This document shows, piece by piece, positions 1-8,700 of a stretch of 64,000 nucleotides of DNA. Origin of the DNA: CAZAQK01 sp046344715. Lineage in GTDB: Bacteria; Pseudomonadota; Alphaproteobacteria; Rickettsiales; SXRF01. Under the pieces are notes generated by a model that was not told where the DNA came from, searched no databases, and saw only the letters and a list, made by a program, of their open reading frames with translations. Positions within the stretch are counted from its first letter, which is position 1, and each line of letters begins with the position of its first letter. The translations under genes and the position numbers were made by a program. The stretch is taken from positions 38,940 through 102,939 of the forward strand of contig JBKDKX010000004.1 in NCBI GenBank assembly GCA_046344715.1, given 5' to 3'.

Positions 1-132
1 AGCAAGCACCATAGCACCACAAGTGAGTTTCTGGGCGAGTTCTGCAGATATGCTGCGTACCGTAAGGCCAACGATAAGCGCTGCCAGAAGAGGTAGGAAA
101 ACAATGAACTGTATTAATACTGTAGAACTCAT
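1..132 (-). CDS. nuoL: NADH-quinone oxidoreductase subunit L, N-terminal fragment
   Basis: The minus strand reads ATG at 132 and stays open to the window edge, giving 44 residues that begin MSSTVLIQFIVFLPLLAALI. This hydrophobic start with the FLPLLAALI motif is typical of the first helix of NuoL, an antiporter-like proton-pumping subunit of complex I. It starts one base after the nuoK stop, the normal K-L order. Only the N-terminus is visible; the rest lies outside the window. Confidence 0.85.
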   Translation of the reverse strand, partial: MSSTVLIQFIVFLPLLAALIVGLTVRSISAELAQKLTCGAMVLA

Positions 133-133
133 A

Positions 134-460
134 TCAGCCCTTCATCATATTCACATCTTCCACCGCGATAGAGCCGCGATTACGGAAGTAAATTACCAGT
201 ATGGCAAGGCCAATAGCGGCTTCAGCAGCAGCAACAGTTAAGATAAACATGGCAAATACCTGCCCGCCCAAATCACCCAGCTTTACCGAAAACGCAACAA
301 AATTGATATTCACCGCAAGCAGAATGAGTTCAATGGACATCAGAATGGTGATGATATTTTTGCGGTTTAGGAATATACCGCAAATGCCGATGGTGAATAA
401 AAGGCTGGATACCACCAGATAATGCATGATGCCGACATGCGGCAGGAAAGTATGCTCCAT
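134..460 (-). CDS. nuoK: NADH-quinone oxidoreductase subunit K
   Basis: A 108-residue protein with three hydrophobic helices, the usual NuoK size plus a short N-terminal extension. Two membrane-buried glutamates expected in this family are present, E44 in SIELILLAVNINFV and E80 in AAAEAAIGLAI. They are 36 residues apart, as are E36 and E72 of E. coli, and belong to the proton path of the complex I membrane arm. Its ATG overlaps the nuoJ stop by one base (TAATG), so the two are translationally coupled. Confidence 0.96.
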   Translation of the reverse strand: MEHTFLPHVGIMHYLVVSSLLFTIGICGIFLNRKNIITILMSIELILLAVNINFVAFSVKLGDLGGQVFAMFILTVAAAEAAIGLAILVIYFRNRGSIAVEDVNMMKG

Positions 461-1086
461 TATTTAATCCCCTCACCTGAATTCACCTGCACAATTGCTA
501 TGGAATCAGTGCGCTTGCGGTTCACCTGCTCGGAAATATTCTGACGGCGCACACCTGGGCGTTTGCGAAGTGTGAGTGTGATGGCACCGATCATGGCGAT
601 GAGCAATACAATGCCAGCCATCTGGAACGGCAGGAAATAATCCGTGTACATAACATGGCCAATAGCGTGTGTATTAGTGATTTCGCTGGACACTGGATTG
701 CGCGCCGCCGCCACTGTCTGCGGTGAATTAAGCGACATGTACAATACAATGAGCAGCTCAAACAACAAGATACTGGCAGTGAGCAACCCTATCGGCAGAT
801 ATTTCTGGAAGCCCTGCCGCAGTTCGGCGAAGTTTACATCCAGCATCATCACCACGAAGAGGAACAGTACCGCCACCGCACCGACATACACAATCACCAG
901 CGTCATGGCGATATATTCCGCGCCGATAAGCACGAAGAGTGCCGCCGCATTAAAGAACGCCAGAATCAAAAAGAATACAGAATGCACAGAGTTTTTTGAG
1001 GTAATCACCATAAGGCCAGAGACCACCGTCATCACAGAAAAGAGGTAAAACGCCAGTGTGGGGATAAGTGGGATTAATTCAGCCAT
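460..1086 (-). CDS. nuoJ: NADH-quinone oxidoreductase subunit J
   Basis: 208 residues, about five hydrophobic helices. The segment around residues 55-82 (GAEYIAMTLVIVYVGAVAVL) is the conserved TM3 region of NuoJ, which forms part of the proton channel beside NuoK. The C-terminal 40 residues are charged and soluble (RKRPGVRRQNISEQ). Start and stop overlap nuoI and nuoK by one base each, consistent with tight operon coupling. Confidence 0.95.
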   Translation of the reverse strand: MAELIPLIPTLAFYLFSVMTVVSGLMVITSKNSVHSVFFLILAFFNAAALFVLIGAEYIAMTLVIVYVGAVAVLFLFVVMMLDVNFAELRQGFQKYLPIGLLTASILLFELLIVLYMSLNSPQTVAAARNPVSSEITNTHAIGHVMYTDYFLPFQMAGIVLLIAMIGAITLTLRKRPGVRRQNISEQVNRKRTDSIAIVQVNSGEGIK

Positions 1087-1574
1087 TACCTATACTCCGC
1101 ATCAGCTGCGAGGTTTGCGGCAATCGCCGTTTCCCAGCGTTCGCCGTTCGCCAGTAATTTGTCTTTATTGTAGAAAAGCTCTTCGCGCGTTTCAGCGGCA
1201 AATTCAAAATTAGGCCCTTCCACAATCGCATCTACCGGACAGGCCTCCTGACAAAAACCACAATAAATGCACTTGGTCATGTCAATATCATAGCGCGTGG
1301 TACGGCGTGAACCATCATTACGTTCTTCGGCTTCAATAGTGATAGCCTGCGCTGGGCAGATGGCTTCACAGAGTTTACAGGCAATGCAGCGTTCTTCACC
1401 ATTGGCATAGCGTCTAAGTGCATGTTCTCCACGGAAACGCGGAGAGAGCGGCCCTTTTTCATATGGATAGTTGATGGTCACCGGTGTTTTGAACATGTAT
1501 TTCAGCGTGAGCCAAAAGCCCTTCACCAGCTCAGTCAACAAGAATGCGCGGGCGGTTCTATCAAGCAATGCCAT
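1086..1574 (-). CDS. nuoI: NADH-quinone oxidoreductase subunit I (2x[4Fe-4S])
   Basis: 162 residues, the normal length for the alphaproteobacterial/mitochondrial TYKY type. Two ferredoxin motifs carry the eight ligands of clusters N6a and N6b: C63, C66, C69, C73 and C102, C105, C108, C112. An N-terminal amphipathic helix (LLTELVKGFWLTLKYMF) anchors it to the membrane arm. The 5' end overlaps the 3' end of the preceding DedA-family gene by 14 bases. Confidence 0.97.
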   Translation of the reverse strand: MALLDRTARAFLLTELVKGFWLTLKYMFKTPVTINYPYEKGPLSPRFRGEHALRRYANGEERCIACKLCEAICPAQAITIEAEERNDGSRRTTRYDIDMTKCIYCGFCQEACPVDAIVEGPNFEFAAETREELFYNKDKLLANGERWETAIAANLAADAEYR

Positions 1575-2184
1575 TCATGACTCCTGTTTTCTTTCTGCGG
1601 TAACGCTGGATATACAGATATATCAACAACGATACGGCGGATATAGATGCCACAGTGATATAAGGCATGTAAAGCTTAACTAAAGCTTTATTATCACCAA
1701 TAAAATAACCGACAAACATCAGCAGCGTCATCCACAGCCCTCCGCCCAAACCAGTCAGCACTATAAATTTATTTACATTCATGCGCGCAAGCCCCGCCGG
1801 AAAGGAAATAACATGGCGCACTGCCGGCAGAAGGCGCGCCGTAAAAATAGAAATCTCGCCATGCTTAGCAAAATAATCCTCTATCTGCTGCATACGCTCT
1901 GGCCCGCACATCATATATTTGCCATAACGCGCAAAGAACGGACGCCCCAGATAATACGCCAACGCATAGTTTGCAAGTGAACCGGTAATGGTACCCGTAA
2001 TCGCAATAATCCACACAATCCCCAGATTCCACTGTCCCTGCTGTGCCAGATAACCGGCAGGTATCATGGTTGCTGCACTTGGGATCGGCACAAAGGTGCT
2101 TTCAAGAAAAGTGGCGATGAACAGGCCTATATAACCAAGGCTATGGATGAAATCGACTACATATACCAGTGCTTCCTCAATCAT
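1561..2184 (-). CDS. DedA family membrane protein inserted in nuo operon
   Basis: 207 residues starting MIEEALVYVVDF. The open frame extends upstream into nuoH, but the ATG at 2184, preceded by AGGTAAGTGGT and just after the nuoH stop, fits the family start. DedA/SNARE-associated features are visible: FLESTFVPIPSAA with the acidic residue and P-x-P, GSLANYALAYYLGR, and the FTARLLPAVRHVISFPAG block. DedA proteins are inner-membrane transporters thought to recycle lipid carriers or support envelope homeostasis. No role in complex I is known; its place between nuoH and nuoI is unusual. Confidence 0.88.
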   Translation of the reverse strand: MIEEALVYVVDFIHSLGYIGLFIATFLESTFVPIPSAATMIPAGYLAQQGQWNLGIVWIIAITGTITGSLANYALAYYLGRPFFARYGKYMMCGPERMQQIEDYFAKHGEISIFTARLLPAVRHVISFPAGLARMNVNKFIVLTGLGGGLWMTLLMFVGYFIGDNKALVKLYMPYITVASISAVSLLIYLYIQRYRRKKTGVMNGIA

Positions 2185-2189
2185 ACCAC

Positions 2190-3224
2190 TTACCTGAAAT
2201 ACACAACATACGCAGCCGTGAGCACTACCCAGAGCAGCGAAAGCGGCAGAAATACTTTCCACCCCAAACGCATTAACTGGTCATAGCGATAACGTGGAAG
2301 CGTAGCGCGTGCCCAAATAAATACGAACAGACAGAACACCACCTTCAAGATGAACCAGATGAAACCGGGTATCCATGTGAATATGGCTGCTTCAAACGGC
2401 GGATGCCAGCCGCCGAGGAACAGAATGGTGGTCATGCCGCTCATCAGAATCATGTTGGCATATTCACCAAGGAAGAAGAGCGCAAAGCTCATGGAAGAAT
2501 ATTCTACGTTGTAACCTGCAACCAGCTCGGCTTCTGCTTCCGGCAAATCAAACGGGTGACGGTTGGTTTCCGCCAGTGCCGAGATAAAAAATAAAACAAA
2601 CATTGGGAAAAGCATAAACTGGCCAGAGAAAATATTGAAGGCGAACCAGTGGTGCATACCGCCTGCCTGGGCATGCACAATGTCATTCAAATTGAGTGAT
2701 CCAACTAACAAAAGCACGGTTATGATGACAAAACCGATGGATACTTCGTACGATACCATCTGCGCGCTCGAGCGAATTGCGCCAAGGAAGGCATATTTAG
2801 AGTTACTCGCCCAGCCCGCCATGATGATACCATAGACGCCCAGTGACGATACGGCGAATAGATACAGGATGCCCACATTGATATCGGCAATCACAAAATC
2901 TTCGGAAATAGGAATCACCGCCCAACCAAGCATTGCAAGCGCAAATGTAACCATCGGTGCGATAAGGAATATAACTTTATTGGCTTCAGACGGCAGAATG
3001 GTTTCCTTGCAAAGCAACTTAAGCCCATCGGCAAATGGCTGCAGCAGCCCCCAGAAACCAACGACGTTTGGGCCTTTCCTGAGCTGCATAGCTGCAATTA
3101 CCTTGCGCTCCATAAGTGTCAGCATCGCCACGCACACAAGCAGCGGCACCACCACCAGCAAAATTTTGCCGATGATGATAAGGAGTGGAAGCACCAAATT
3201 CAAAAATGATTCAAAATTTTCCAT
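2190..3224 (-). CDS. nuoH: NADH-quinone oxidoreductase subunit H
   Basis: 344 residues with eight or more membrane helices, full family length. Conserved NuoH blocks include ALMERK-like MLTLMERKVIAAMQLRKGPN near residue 35-55, the quinone-cavity loop GWASNSKYAFLGAIRSSAQM, and AETNRHPFDLPEAEAELVAG. The subunit links the quinone chamber to the proton-pumping arm. The stop lies six bases before the DedA ATG. Confidence 0.97.
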   Translation of the reverse strand: MENFESFLNLVLPLLIIIGKILLVVVPLLVCVAMLTLMERKVIAAMQLRKGPNVVGFWGLLQPFADGLKLLCKETILPSEANKVIFLIAPMVTFALAMLGWAVIPISEDFVIADINVGILYLFAVSSLGVYGIIMAGWASNSKYAFLGAIRSSAQMVSYEVSIGFVIITVLLLVGSLNLNDIVHAQAGGMHHWFAFNIFSGQFMLFPMFVLFFISALAETNRHPFDLPEAEAELVAGYNVEYSSMSFALFFLGEYANMILMSGMTTILFLGGWHPPFEAAIFTWIPGFIWFILKVVFCLFVFIWARATLPRYRYDQLMRLGWKVFLPLSLLWVVLTAAYVVYFR

Positions 3225-3227
3225 AAC

Positions 3228-3470
3228 CTAATTGAAGAAGTTATCATTATCTTTTTTAGAATCGCGCATATTGGACATTATTGCGATCAGTATTGCAGCA
3301 ACAACACCAATGACAAGCGCAGTACCGACAATGCGCCCCATTAACTCATCGTTGATCTGGATACCCCATATGTCCAGCAATACAAAAAATGCAACCGCAA
3401 GAACAGAAGCCGCTACCACAACCAGTAATTTCTGCTGTCCGGAATATGCACTCCATTTCATATCAGACAT
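3228..3470 (-). CDS. Unknown two-helix membrane protein in nuo operon
   Basis: 80 residues, family not recognised. Two hydrophobic segments, about residues 14-36 (LLVVVAASVLAVAFFVLLDI) and 45-66 (RIVGTALVIGVVAAILIAIM), are followed by a charged tail (RDSKKDNDN). It overlaps the upstream DUF4177-like gene by eight bases and ends three bases before nuoH, so it should be translated with the complex I genes. It could be an assembly or accessory factor, but nothing in the sequence proves this. Confidence 0.7.
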   Translation of the reverse strand: MSDMKWSAYSGQQKLLVVVAASVLAVAFFVLLDIWGIQINDELMGRIVGTALVIGVVAAILIAIMSNMRDSKKDNDNFFN

Positions 3471-3675
3471 CCTTCTCCAGAATAGTCACGAATGCCTCAC
3501 GCTTAAAAAAAAGCAATTCACGACGTGACTCTCTTTCAACTGTCGTTACTTTCCAACCTTCTTTAGCATGTAAATTCAGGAAATCCGTATATTTGCGTGG
3601 ATCAACCTTTGCACCAAACAAAAATATAGATCCCAATAATGGCTCTCGATAAATCACTACTTTATATTCTTTCAT
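3463..3675 (-). CDS. DUF4177-like small protein
   Basis: 70 residues. The pattern MKEYKVVIY, then LNLHAKEGWKVTTVE, then a basic strand ending in FKRE matches the small beta-alpha-beta DUF4177 family, whose function is unknown. It follows nuoG with no gap (the nuoG stop is at 3676) and overlaps the next small membrane gene by eight bases. A role in complex I is inference from context only. Confidence 0.65.
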   Translation of the reverse strand: MKEYKVVIYREPLLGSIFLFGAKVDPRKYTDFLNLHAKEGWKVTTVERESRRELLFFKREAFVTILEKDV

Positions 3676-5745
3676 TTACGCCACCTTCTTATGTTGTGGC
3701 CCCGCTATTTCCTTGGTGCATTCCGCCATGGTGCGGGAAGCGCGGGAGATAGGATCGGTCATATAAAAATTCGGGAAGAATTCATCAAACGGCACATCGG
3801 AAATATGAAAGGTTTTGGAATGCACCGCCCTGGCTGGCCACTTTGCCGTCACTATCTCACCCACATGCGCCATATGCGGAGCCACTTGCGCCATGCGTGC
3901 ACGCAACTGCGTCAATGTATTATACGGCAGCGAAATTTTGAGGACATCCGCCAACGCGCGCAGTATCGTCCAGTCCTCTTTCGCTTGCCCGGGTGGGAAC
4001 ACTGCCTGCTTTGTTTGTTGTACGCGGCCTTCAAGATTTACGAATGTAGCATCTTTCTCAGTGTATGCCCCGCCAGGAAGCACCACATCGGCACGGTGCG
4101 CGCCGTCATCTCCGTGATGCCCCTGATAAATCACGAATGATTTACCAAGCAAGTTCATATCAAACTCATCAGCCCCCAGAAGATACACAAGCTTGATTGC
4201 ACCGGTGCTGCAACCATCAAAAATCTCGGCAATATCCTTGCCACCTTTTGCTGGCACGAACCCGAGGTCAAGCGCACCTACGCGCCCAGCCGCATGATGT
4301 AGCACATTAAACCCATTCCAGTCAGAACGAATAATTTTCGCGCGCTCTGCAAGTACCAGTGACGCTCCAAATACCTCGCTACCATCGTTACGGGCAAGAG
4401 CGGCAGAACCAAGAATAATCATAGGATTTTTAGCACTCGCCAAAATATCGCTCAACGGATGCTTACCGGAAGCAATATCCGCTAGAATACGCGGATCACT
4501 ACCCAGATGCTCATACGGATACGTTAGTTCATTCTCATGGCCAAGGTTATAGACGCGCAGACCATTATTTAGCCATGCCTTGCGAATGCGGGCATTCACC
4601 AGCGACGCCTCACGGCGCGGATTCACACCAACGAGCAGGCAAACATCCGCCTGTTCAATACCGGAAATGGTGGTGTTAAACAAATAATGCGCACGATTCT
4701 CTGCATCAATTTTAGCACCTTCCTGACGACAATCGCGATTTGCCACACCCAGCGCATCAAGCACATCTTTTAGTGCTATTACGCTTTCCGCACATACCAT
4801 ATTACCCGCAAGTGCCGCCATTTCTTCAGGCTTTAATGCCTTCATGCGCTCAGCGATTACAGCTAGCGCCTGTTCCCATGTGGCTTCCTGCAGTTTACCG
4901 TTGGCACCACGCACATACGGTTTATCCAGTCGTTGCAAGCGCAGGCCATCACACGCAAGGCGAGTTTTATCAGAAATCCACTCTTCATTGATATCTTCAT
5001 TCACACGCGGCAACACGCGCAACACGGAAGCACCACGGCTATCCACGCGGATATTGCTGCCCACTGCATCCAGCACATCGATGGTTTCCGTTTTTTTCAG
5101 CTCCCATGGGCGAGCTGCAAATGCATAAGGTTTAGAGGTAAGCGCACCTACAGGACATAAATCAGCAAGGTTGCCAGAGAGTTCAGAGGTCAGTGATTTT
5201 TCGACATACGTGCCGATCTCCATGTGTTCACCACGACCATACGCACCAAGCTCCGGCACACCAGCAATCTGCGTAGCAAAGCGCACACAGCGCGTGCAGT
5301 GAATACAGCGCGTCATCTCGGTTTTGATAACAGGCCCCATATATTTATCTTCCACGGCGCGCTTGTGCTCTGTGTAGCGGCTTTTACCGGTGCCGTAGGC
5401 CATCGCCTGATCCTGCAAGTCGCACTCGCCGCCCTGATCGCAGATTGGACAATCCAGCGGGTGGTTGATAAGCAGAAATTCCATTACCCCTTCGCGGGCT
5501 TTTTTTACCATCGGCGAATTGGTTTTTACCACCATGCCATCAGCGCAAGGAAGCGCGCACGAGGCCTGCGGCTTCGGTGGACCAGGAGATACTTCTACCA
5601 AACACATGCGACAGTTACCGGCAATCGCAAGACGCTCATGATAGCAAAAACGCGGTATCTCGATGCCCAGCTGCTCACAGGCCTGAATCAGCACTGTGCC
5701 CTGTTCAACTTCTATCTCTTGTCCATCAATCGTAAGTTTAGGCAT
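3676..5745 (-). CDS. nuoG: NADH-quinone oxidoreductase subunit G
   Basis: 689 residues, the short alphaproteobacterial/mitochondrial type. The N-terminal ferredoxin domain holds the [2Fe-2S] ligands C34, C45, C48 and C63 (or C67). N5 ligands follow, H95, C99, C102 and C108 in the motif HPLDCPICDQGGECD, then N4 ligands C147, C150, C153 and C197. The remainder is the molybdopterin-oxidoreductase-like fold without a metal cofactor role. It carries the electron wire from NuoF/E toward NuoI. Confidence 0.97.
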   Translation of the reverse strand: MPKLTIDGQEIEVEQGTVLIQACEQLGIEIPRFCYHERLAIAGNCRMCLVEVSPGPPKPQASCALPCADGMVVKTNSPMVKKAREGVMEFLLINHPLDCPICDQGGECDLQDQAMAYGTGKSRYTEHKRAVEDKYMGPVIKTEMTRCIHCTRCVRFATQIAGVPELGAYGRGEHMEIGTYVEKSLTSELSGNLADLCPVGALTSKPYAFAARPWELKKTETIDVLDAVGSNIRVDSRGASVLRVLPRVNEDINEEWISDKTRLACDGLRLQRLDKPYVRGANGKLQEATWEQALAVIAERMKALKPEEMAALAGNMVCAESVIALKDVLDALGVANRDCRQEGAKIDAENRAHYLFNTTISGIEQADVCLLVGVNPRREASLVNARIRKAWLNNGLRVYNLGHENELTYPYEHLGSDPRILADIASGKHPLSDILASAKNPMIILGSAALARNDGSEVFGASLVLAERAKIIRSDWNGFNVLHHAAGRVGALDLGFVPAKGGKDIAEIFDGCSTGAIKLVYLLGADEFDMNLLGKSFVIYQGHHGDDGAHRADVVLPGGAYTEKDATFVNLEGRVQQTKQAVFPPGQAKEDWTILRALADVLKISLPYNTLTQLRARMAQVAPHMAHVGEIVTAKWPARAVHSKTFHISDVPFDEFFPNFYMTDPISRASRTMAECTKEIAGPQHKKVA

Positions 5746-5754
5746 ATATTCTTA

Positions 5755-6102
5755 TCACCGATTACCTTGTTGCTTTGCCAATTCATTCATCAACATGAAA
5801 ATTTTTTCTTTCAACATCTCAAATTCAGTCAGTTTTGGCCTCTTGAATTTTACAAGACTGTAATTGACTTTAGTGTGCTCATTCTGGCTACGACCTGAAC
5901 GCACGAATTCTATACTACCCATACCCAACATCATCGGTGATTTGAACACCACTTCAGAAATAGCCATGATAGGAATTTCACGCTTCGCGTTTGGCCCATA
6001 CTTGAACATGTTCCATATCCCCGGACGATGGATGATTACACGGTCAGAAAGCAACTCCACCTGCCCGTCAAATCCTTCCACAAACATAATGCGCTTGGCC
6101 AT
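5755..6102 (-). CDS. Small PH-like (DUF4429-type) protein in nuo operon
   Basis: 115 residues, no signal peptide or membrane helix. The order of strands (GQVELLSDRVIIHRPG, then REIPIMAISEVVFKSP, then GSIEFVRSGRSQ, then VKFKRPKLTEFEMLKEKI) resembles bacterial PH-like domains of the DUF4429 kind, which often precede short helices. Function unknown. It sits between nuoF (8 bases) and nuoG (9 bases) in the same orientation. The family call is by pattern only. Confidence 0.6.
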   Translation of the reverse strand: MAKRIMFVEGFDGQVELLSDRVIIHRPGIWNMFKYGPNAKREIPIMAISEVVFKSPMMLGMGSIEFVRSGRSQNEHTKVNYSLVKFKRPKLTEFEMLKEKIFMLMNELAKQQGNR

Positions 6103-6110
6103 ATATGCTC

Positions 6111-7394
6111 CTATGCTGCCCTTTTACCGGTGAATTCATGAATACGCCGCTCAATCTCCGGGCGGAAGTGGCGCACCAGCCCCTGAACCGGCCACGCCGC
6201 AGCATCACCCAGCGCACAGATAGTGTGACCTTCAATCCGGCCTGCTACGTCAAGCATTTGATCTATCTCTTCAACTGTCGCATTGCCGCGCACCATGCGC
6301 TCCATCATGCGCCATAGCCAGCCTGTGCCCTCACGACACGGCGTGCATTGACCACAGGATTCATGCGTATAAAATTTAGAAAGGCGCGCGATAGCTTTCA
6401 CAACGTCGGTGGATTTATCCATCACAATCACCGCCGCCGTGCCAAGGCCGGATTTCACTGCTTTTAAGCTGTCAAAATCCATCAGAACCGTATCGCAAAT
6501 ATCTTTTGGCAGCAGCGGAACTGATGAACCACCGGGAATAATGGCCAGCAAATTATCCCAACCGCCGCGTACACCGCCGGCATGACGCTCGATAAGTTCT
6601 TTCAGCGGAATGCCCATTTCCTCTTCCACGTTACATGGATGGTTCACATGGCCGGAAATACAGAATACTTTTGTGCCCGTATTATTTGGGCGGCCAATAC
6701 CCGCAAACCATGCTGAACCACGGCGCAGGATGGTCGGCACCACCGCGATAGATTCCACATTATTCACCGTGGTTGGGCAACCCCATACACCCATAGCTGC
6801 TGGAAATGGCGGCTTCAGGCGCGGCTGGCCTTTTTTTCCTTCGAGCGATTCAATGAGCGCAGTTTCTTCACCACAAATATACGCCCCTGCCCCACGATGC
6901 ACATAAATATCGCAGTCATACCCAGAACCGCAGGCATTTTTGCCGATAAGTTTTGCGTCATAGGCTTCTTGTATCGCATGTTCTAGGCGATCCGCTTCTT
7001 CATGGAATTCACCGCGGATATAAATATACGCCGCCACCGCACGCATCGCAAAGCAGGCAATCAGGCAGCCTTCGATGAGCTTGTGCGGATCATGGCGCAT
7101 CATGTCGCGGTCTTTGCAGGTGCCTGGCTCGCCTTCGTCGGCATTCACCACAAGATATGACGGCCTGCCATCGGATTTCTTCGGCATGAACGACCATTTG
7201 ATACCGGTAGAAAACCCAGCACCACCGCGGCCACGCAGGCCAGAAGCTTTGACTTCTTCAATAATAGCCTCCTGCCCCTTGGCAAGAATAGCTTTGGTAT
7301 TATCCCAATCACCACGCGCACGCGCGCCAGCCAACGTCCAGTCTTCGTAGCCATAGAGGTTGGTGAATATACGGTCTGAGTCTTTAAGCATCAC
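6111..7394 (-). CDS. nuoF: NADH-quinone oxidoreductase subunit F
   Basis: 427 residues, full length. The FMN/NADH site motif GLRGRGGAGFSTGIKW lies at residues 52-67. The [4Fe-4S] N3 ligands are C347, C350 and C353 in ESCGQCTPCREG and C393 in GHTICALGD. This is the NADH-oxidising subunit of complex I. The start overlaps the nuoE stop by four bases. Confidence 0.97.
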   Translation of the reverse strand: MMLKDSDRIFTNLYGYEDWTLAGARARGDWDNTKAILAKGQEAIIEEVKASGLRGRGGAGFSTGIKWSFMPKKSDGRPSYLVVNADEGEPGTCKDRDMMRHDPHKLIEGCLIACFAMRAVAAYIYIRGEFHEEADRLEHAIQEAYDAKLIGKNACGSGYDCDIYVHRGAGAYICGEETALIESLEGKKGQPRLKPPFPAAMGVWGCPTTVNNVESIAVVPTILRRGSAWFAGIGRPNNTGTKVFCISGHVNHPCNVEEEMGIPLKELIERHAGGVRGGWDNLLAIIPGGSSVPLLPKDICDTVLMDFDSLKAVKSGLGTAAVIVMDKSTDVVKAIARLSKFYTHESCGQCTPCREGTGWLWRMMERMVRGNATVEEIDQMLDVAGRIEGHTICALGDAAAWPVQGLVRHFRPEIERRIHEFTGKRAA

Positions 7395-7999
7395 TTCACC
7401 TCTTTTAATGAAGTAAGACCTACCACTGGCTCGGAGCTGCGGCGTGAGCTTTGCGGGCCGGGCTTTGGTTGGTTGCCACGGGCGATTGTATCAATGATAC
7501 GCGTCATGGAATCCGGCGATAGGTCTTCGTAATACACATCATCAATCGAGCACATCGGCGCATTCACGCACGCCCCCAGACACTCCACTTCACGCAGTGT
7601 AAATTGACCATCCGGCGTGGTCTGCCCAAGACCAATGCCGAGGTGCGATTTGCAGGCATCCACAATACCATCCGAGCCACGCAACCAACATGGTGTGGTG
7701 GTGCATAATTCAATGGTGTGCCTTCCAACTGGCTCAAGGTTATACATGGTGTAAAAACTCGCCACCTCATACACGCGCACCGGCGGCATGGAGAGCATAT
7801 CCGCCACATAATCCATGGCCACTTTAGAAAGCCAGTTTGCATTCTGCTTCTGCGCCAACGTAAGCAGCGGCATGAGTGCGCTTTGCTGGCGGCCAGCCGG
7901 GTAACGCGCAATAATCGCCTGTGCTTTTTTCAGATTTTCATCGGTAAAAGCAAAAGACTGTTCAAACTGTGTGTGTGCGAGGTGATGTTTTCCTACCAT
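7391..7999 (-). CDS. nuoE: NADH-quinone oxidoreductase subunit E
   Basis: 202 residues. The thioredoxin-like [2Fe-2S] domain has ligands C99, C104, C140 and C144 (TTTPCWLRG and ECLGACVNAPMC), preceded by the helical VYEVASFYTMY region. It partners NuoF in the NADH dehydrogenase module. A C-terminal tail of about 30 residues is low in complexity (QPKPGPQSSRRSSEP). It begins five bases after the unknown secreted-protein gene. Confidence 0.96.
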   Translation of the reverse strand: MVGKHHLAHTQFEQSFAFTDENLKKAQAIIARYPAGRQQSALMPLLTLAQKQNANWLSKVAMDYVADMLSMPPVRVYEVASFYTMYNLEPVGRHTIELCTTTPCWLRGSDGIVDACKSHLGIGLGQTTPDGQFTLREVECLGACVNAPMCSIDDVYYEDLSPDSMTRIIDTIARGNQPKPGPQSSRRSSEPVVGLTSLKEVK

Positions 8000-8004
8000 A
8001 TATC

Positions 8005-8700
8005 TTACCGCTTTTTCTTCTTTTTCTTATTCTTTCTTGTACCCTGTTCAGCAGCTGTATAAACCTTCTGATACACCCTTACCATCCTGACATTTGCCTT
8101 ATCAGGCGGCGGCATTAGAAGCATCTGGCCAACACTGAACGGATCCAGTTTATTGGCAGCAATAAAGCAAGCAAGACTATCATATGACACACCATCTTTA
8201 TAAAAATACAGCACACCACTATCATGCATTACAAATTGCTCAAGCACCTTACTGCGGTTTGAACGAAGCTTATTTAACACATTGGTGTCAGACCCAGGGC
8301 TCTGAGAGCCTTTGAAGCTTGCGAATGTGTCATCTTTCTCAAAAATAAAATACTGAAAGGGCGACGCTGAATAATCACTAAGCTCAATACCCGTAGGGTT
8401 TTCAAACACCATCATCAGCTTCCATAATCCAACGATATCATTTTTTGTGCATAATCTTGATGGAGGCAACGCAGGAAAATAAGCTTCCGTGCTATTAGGT
8501 ATCAGCCTTGGAGCCTGCTGTGCATTATTTTGCAGTGCCGCATCTGGCAATTCAGGGACTTCCAAAGCGGGTTCCTCACCTTCATCCACCTCCTCTGAGT
8601 CAGGCGCACCAAAAAGACCGCCACCATCCATCTGGGCACTGGCTGGTGACACATTAGAAATTATAATCAATGCTAAGAGAATAAATAATCTGTACATCAT
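8005..8700 (-). CDS. Unknown exported protein in nuo operon, poly-lysine tail
   Basis: 231 residues, family not recognised. The N-terminus is a likely Sec signal peptide (hydrophobic run LFILLALIIIS then SPASA-QM). An acidic, proline-rich linker follows (about residues 30-70), then a globular part containing LCTKNDIVGLWKL and YFIFEKDDTFASF, reminiscent of lipocalin-like domains that assess GLW-start barrels. It ends in a run of seven lysines and arginine. Its start overlaps the nuoD stop by four bases, so it is embedded between nuoD and nuoE although it is predicted to leave the cytoplasm. Confidence 0.75.
   Translation of the reverse strand: MMYRLFILLALIIISNVSPASAQMDGGGLFGAPDSEEVDEGEEPALEVPELPDAALQNNAQQAPRLIPNSTEAYFPALPPSRLCTKNDIVGLWKLMMVFENPTGIELSDYSASPFQYFIFEKDDTFASFKGSQSPGSDTNVLNKLRSNRSKVLEQFVMHDSGVLYFYKDGVSYDSLACFIAANKLDPFSVGQMLLMPPPDKANVRMVRVYQKVYTAAEQGTRKNKKKKKKR

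Noticed and set aside
5224..5898. Long 224-codon plus-strand frame opposite nuoG
   Set aside because: It has no domain, lies fully antisense to the well-supported nuoG and the next gene, and has no ribosome site.
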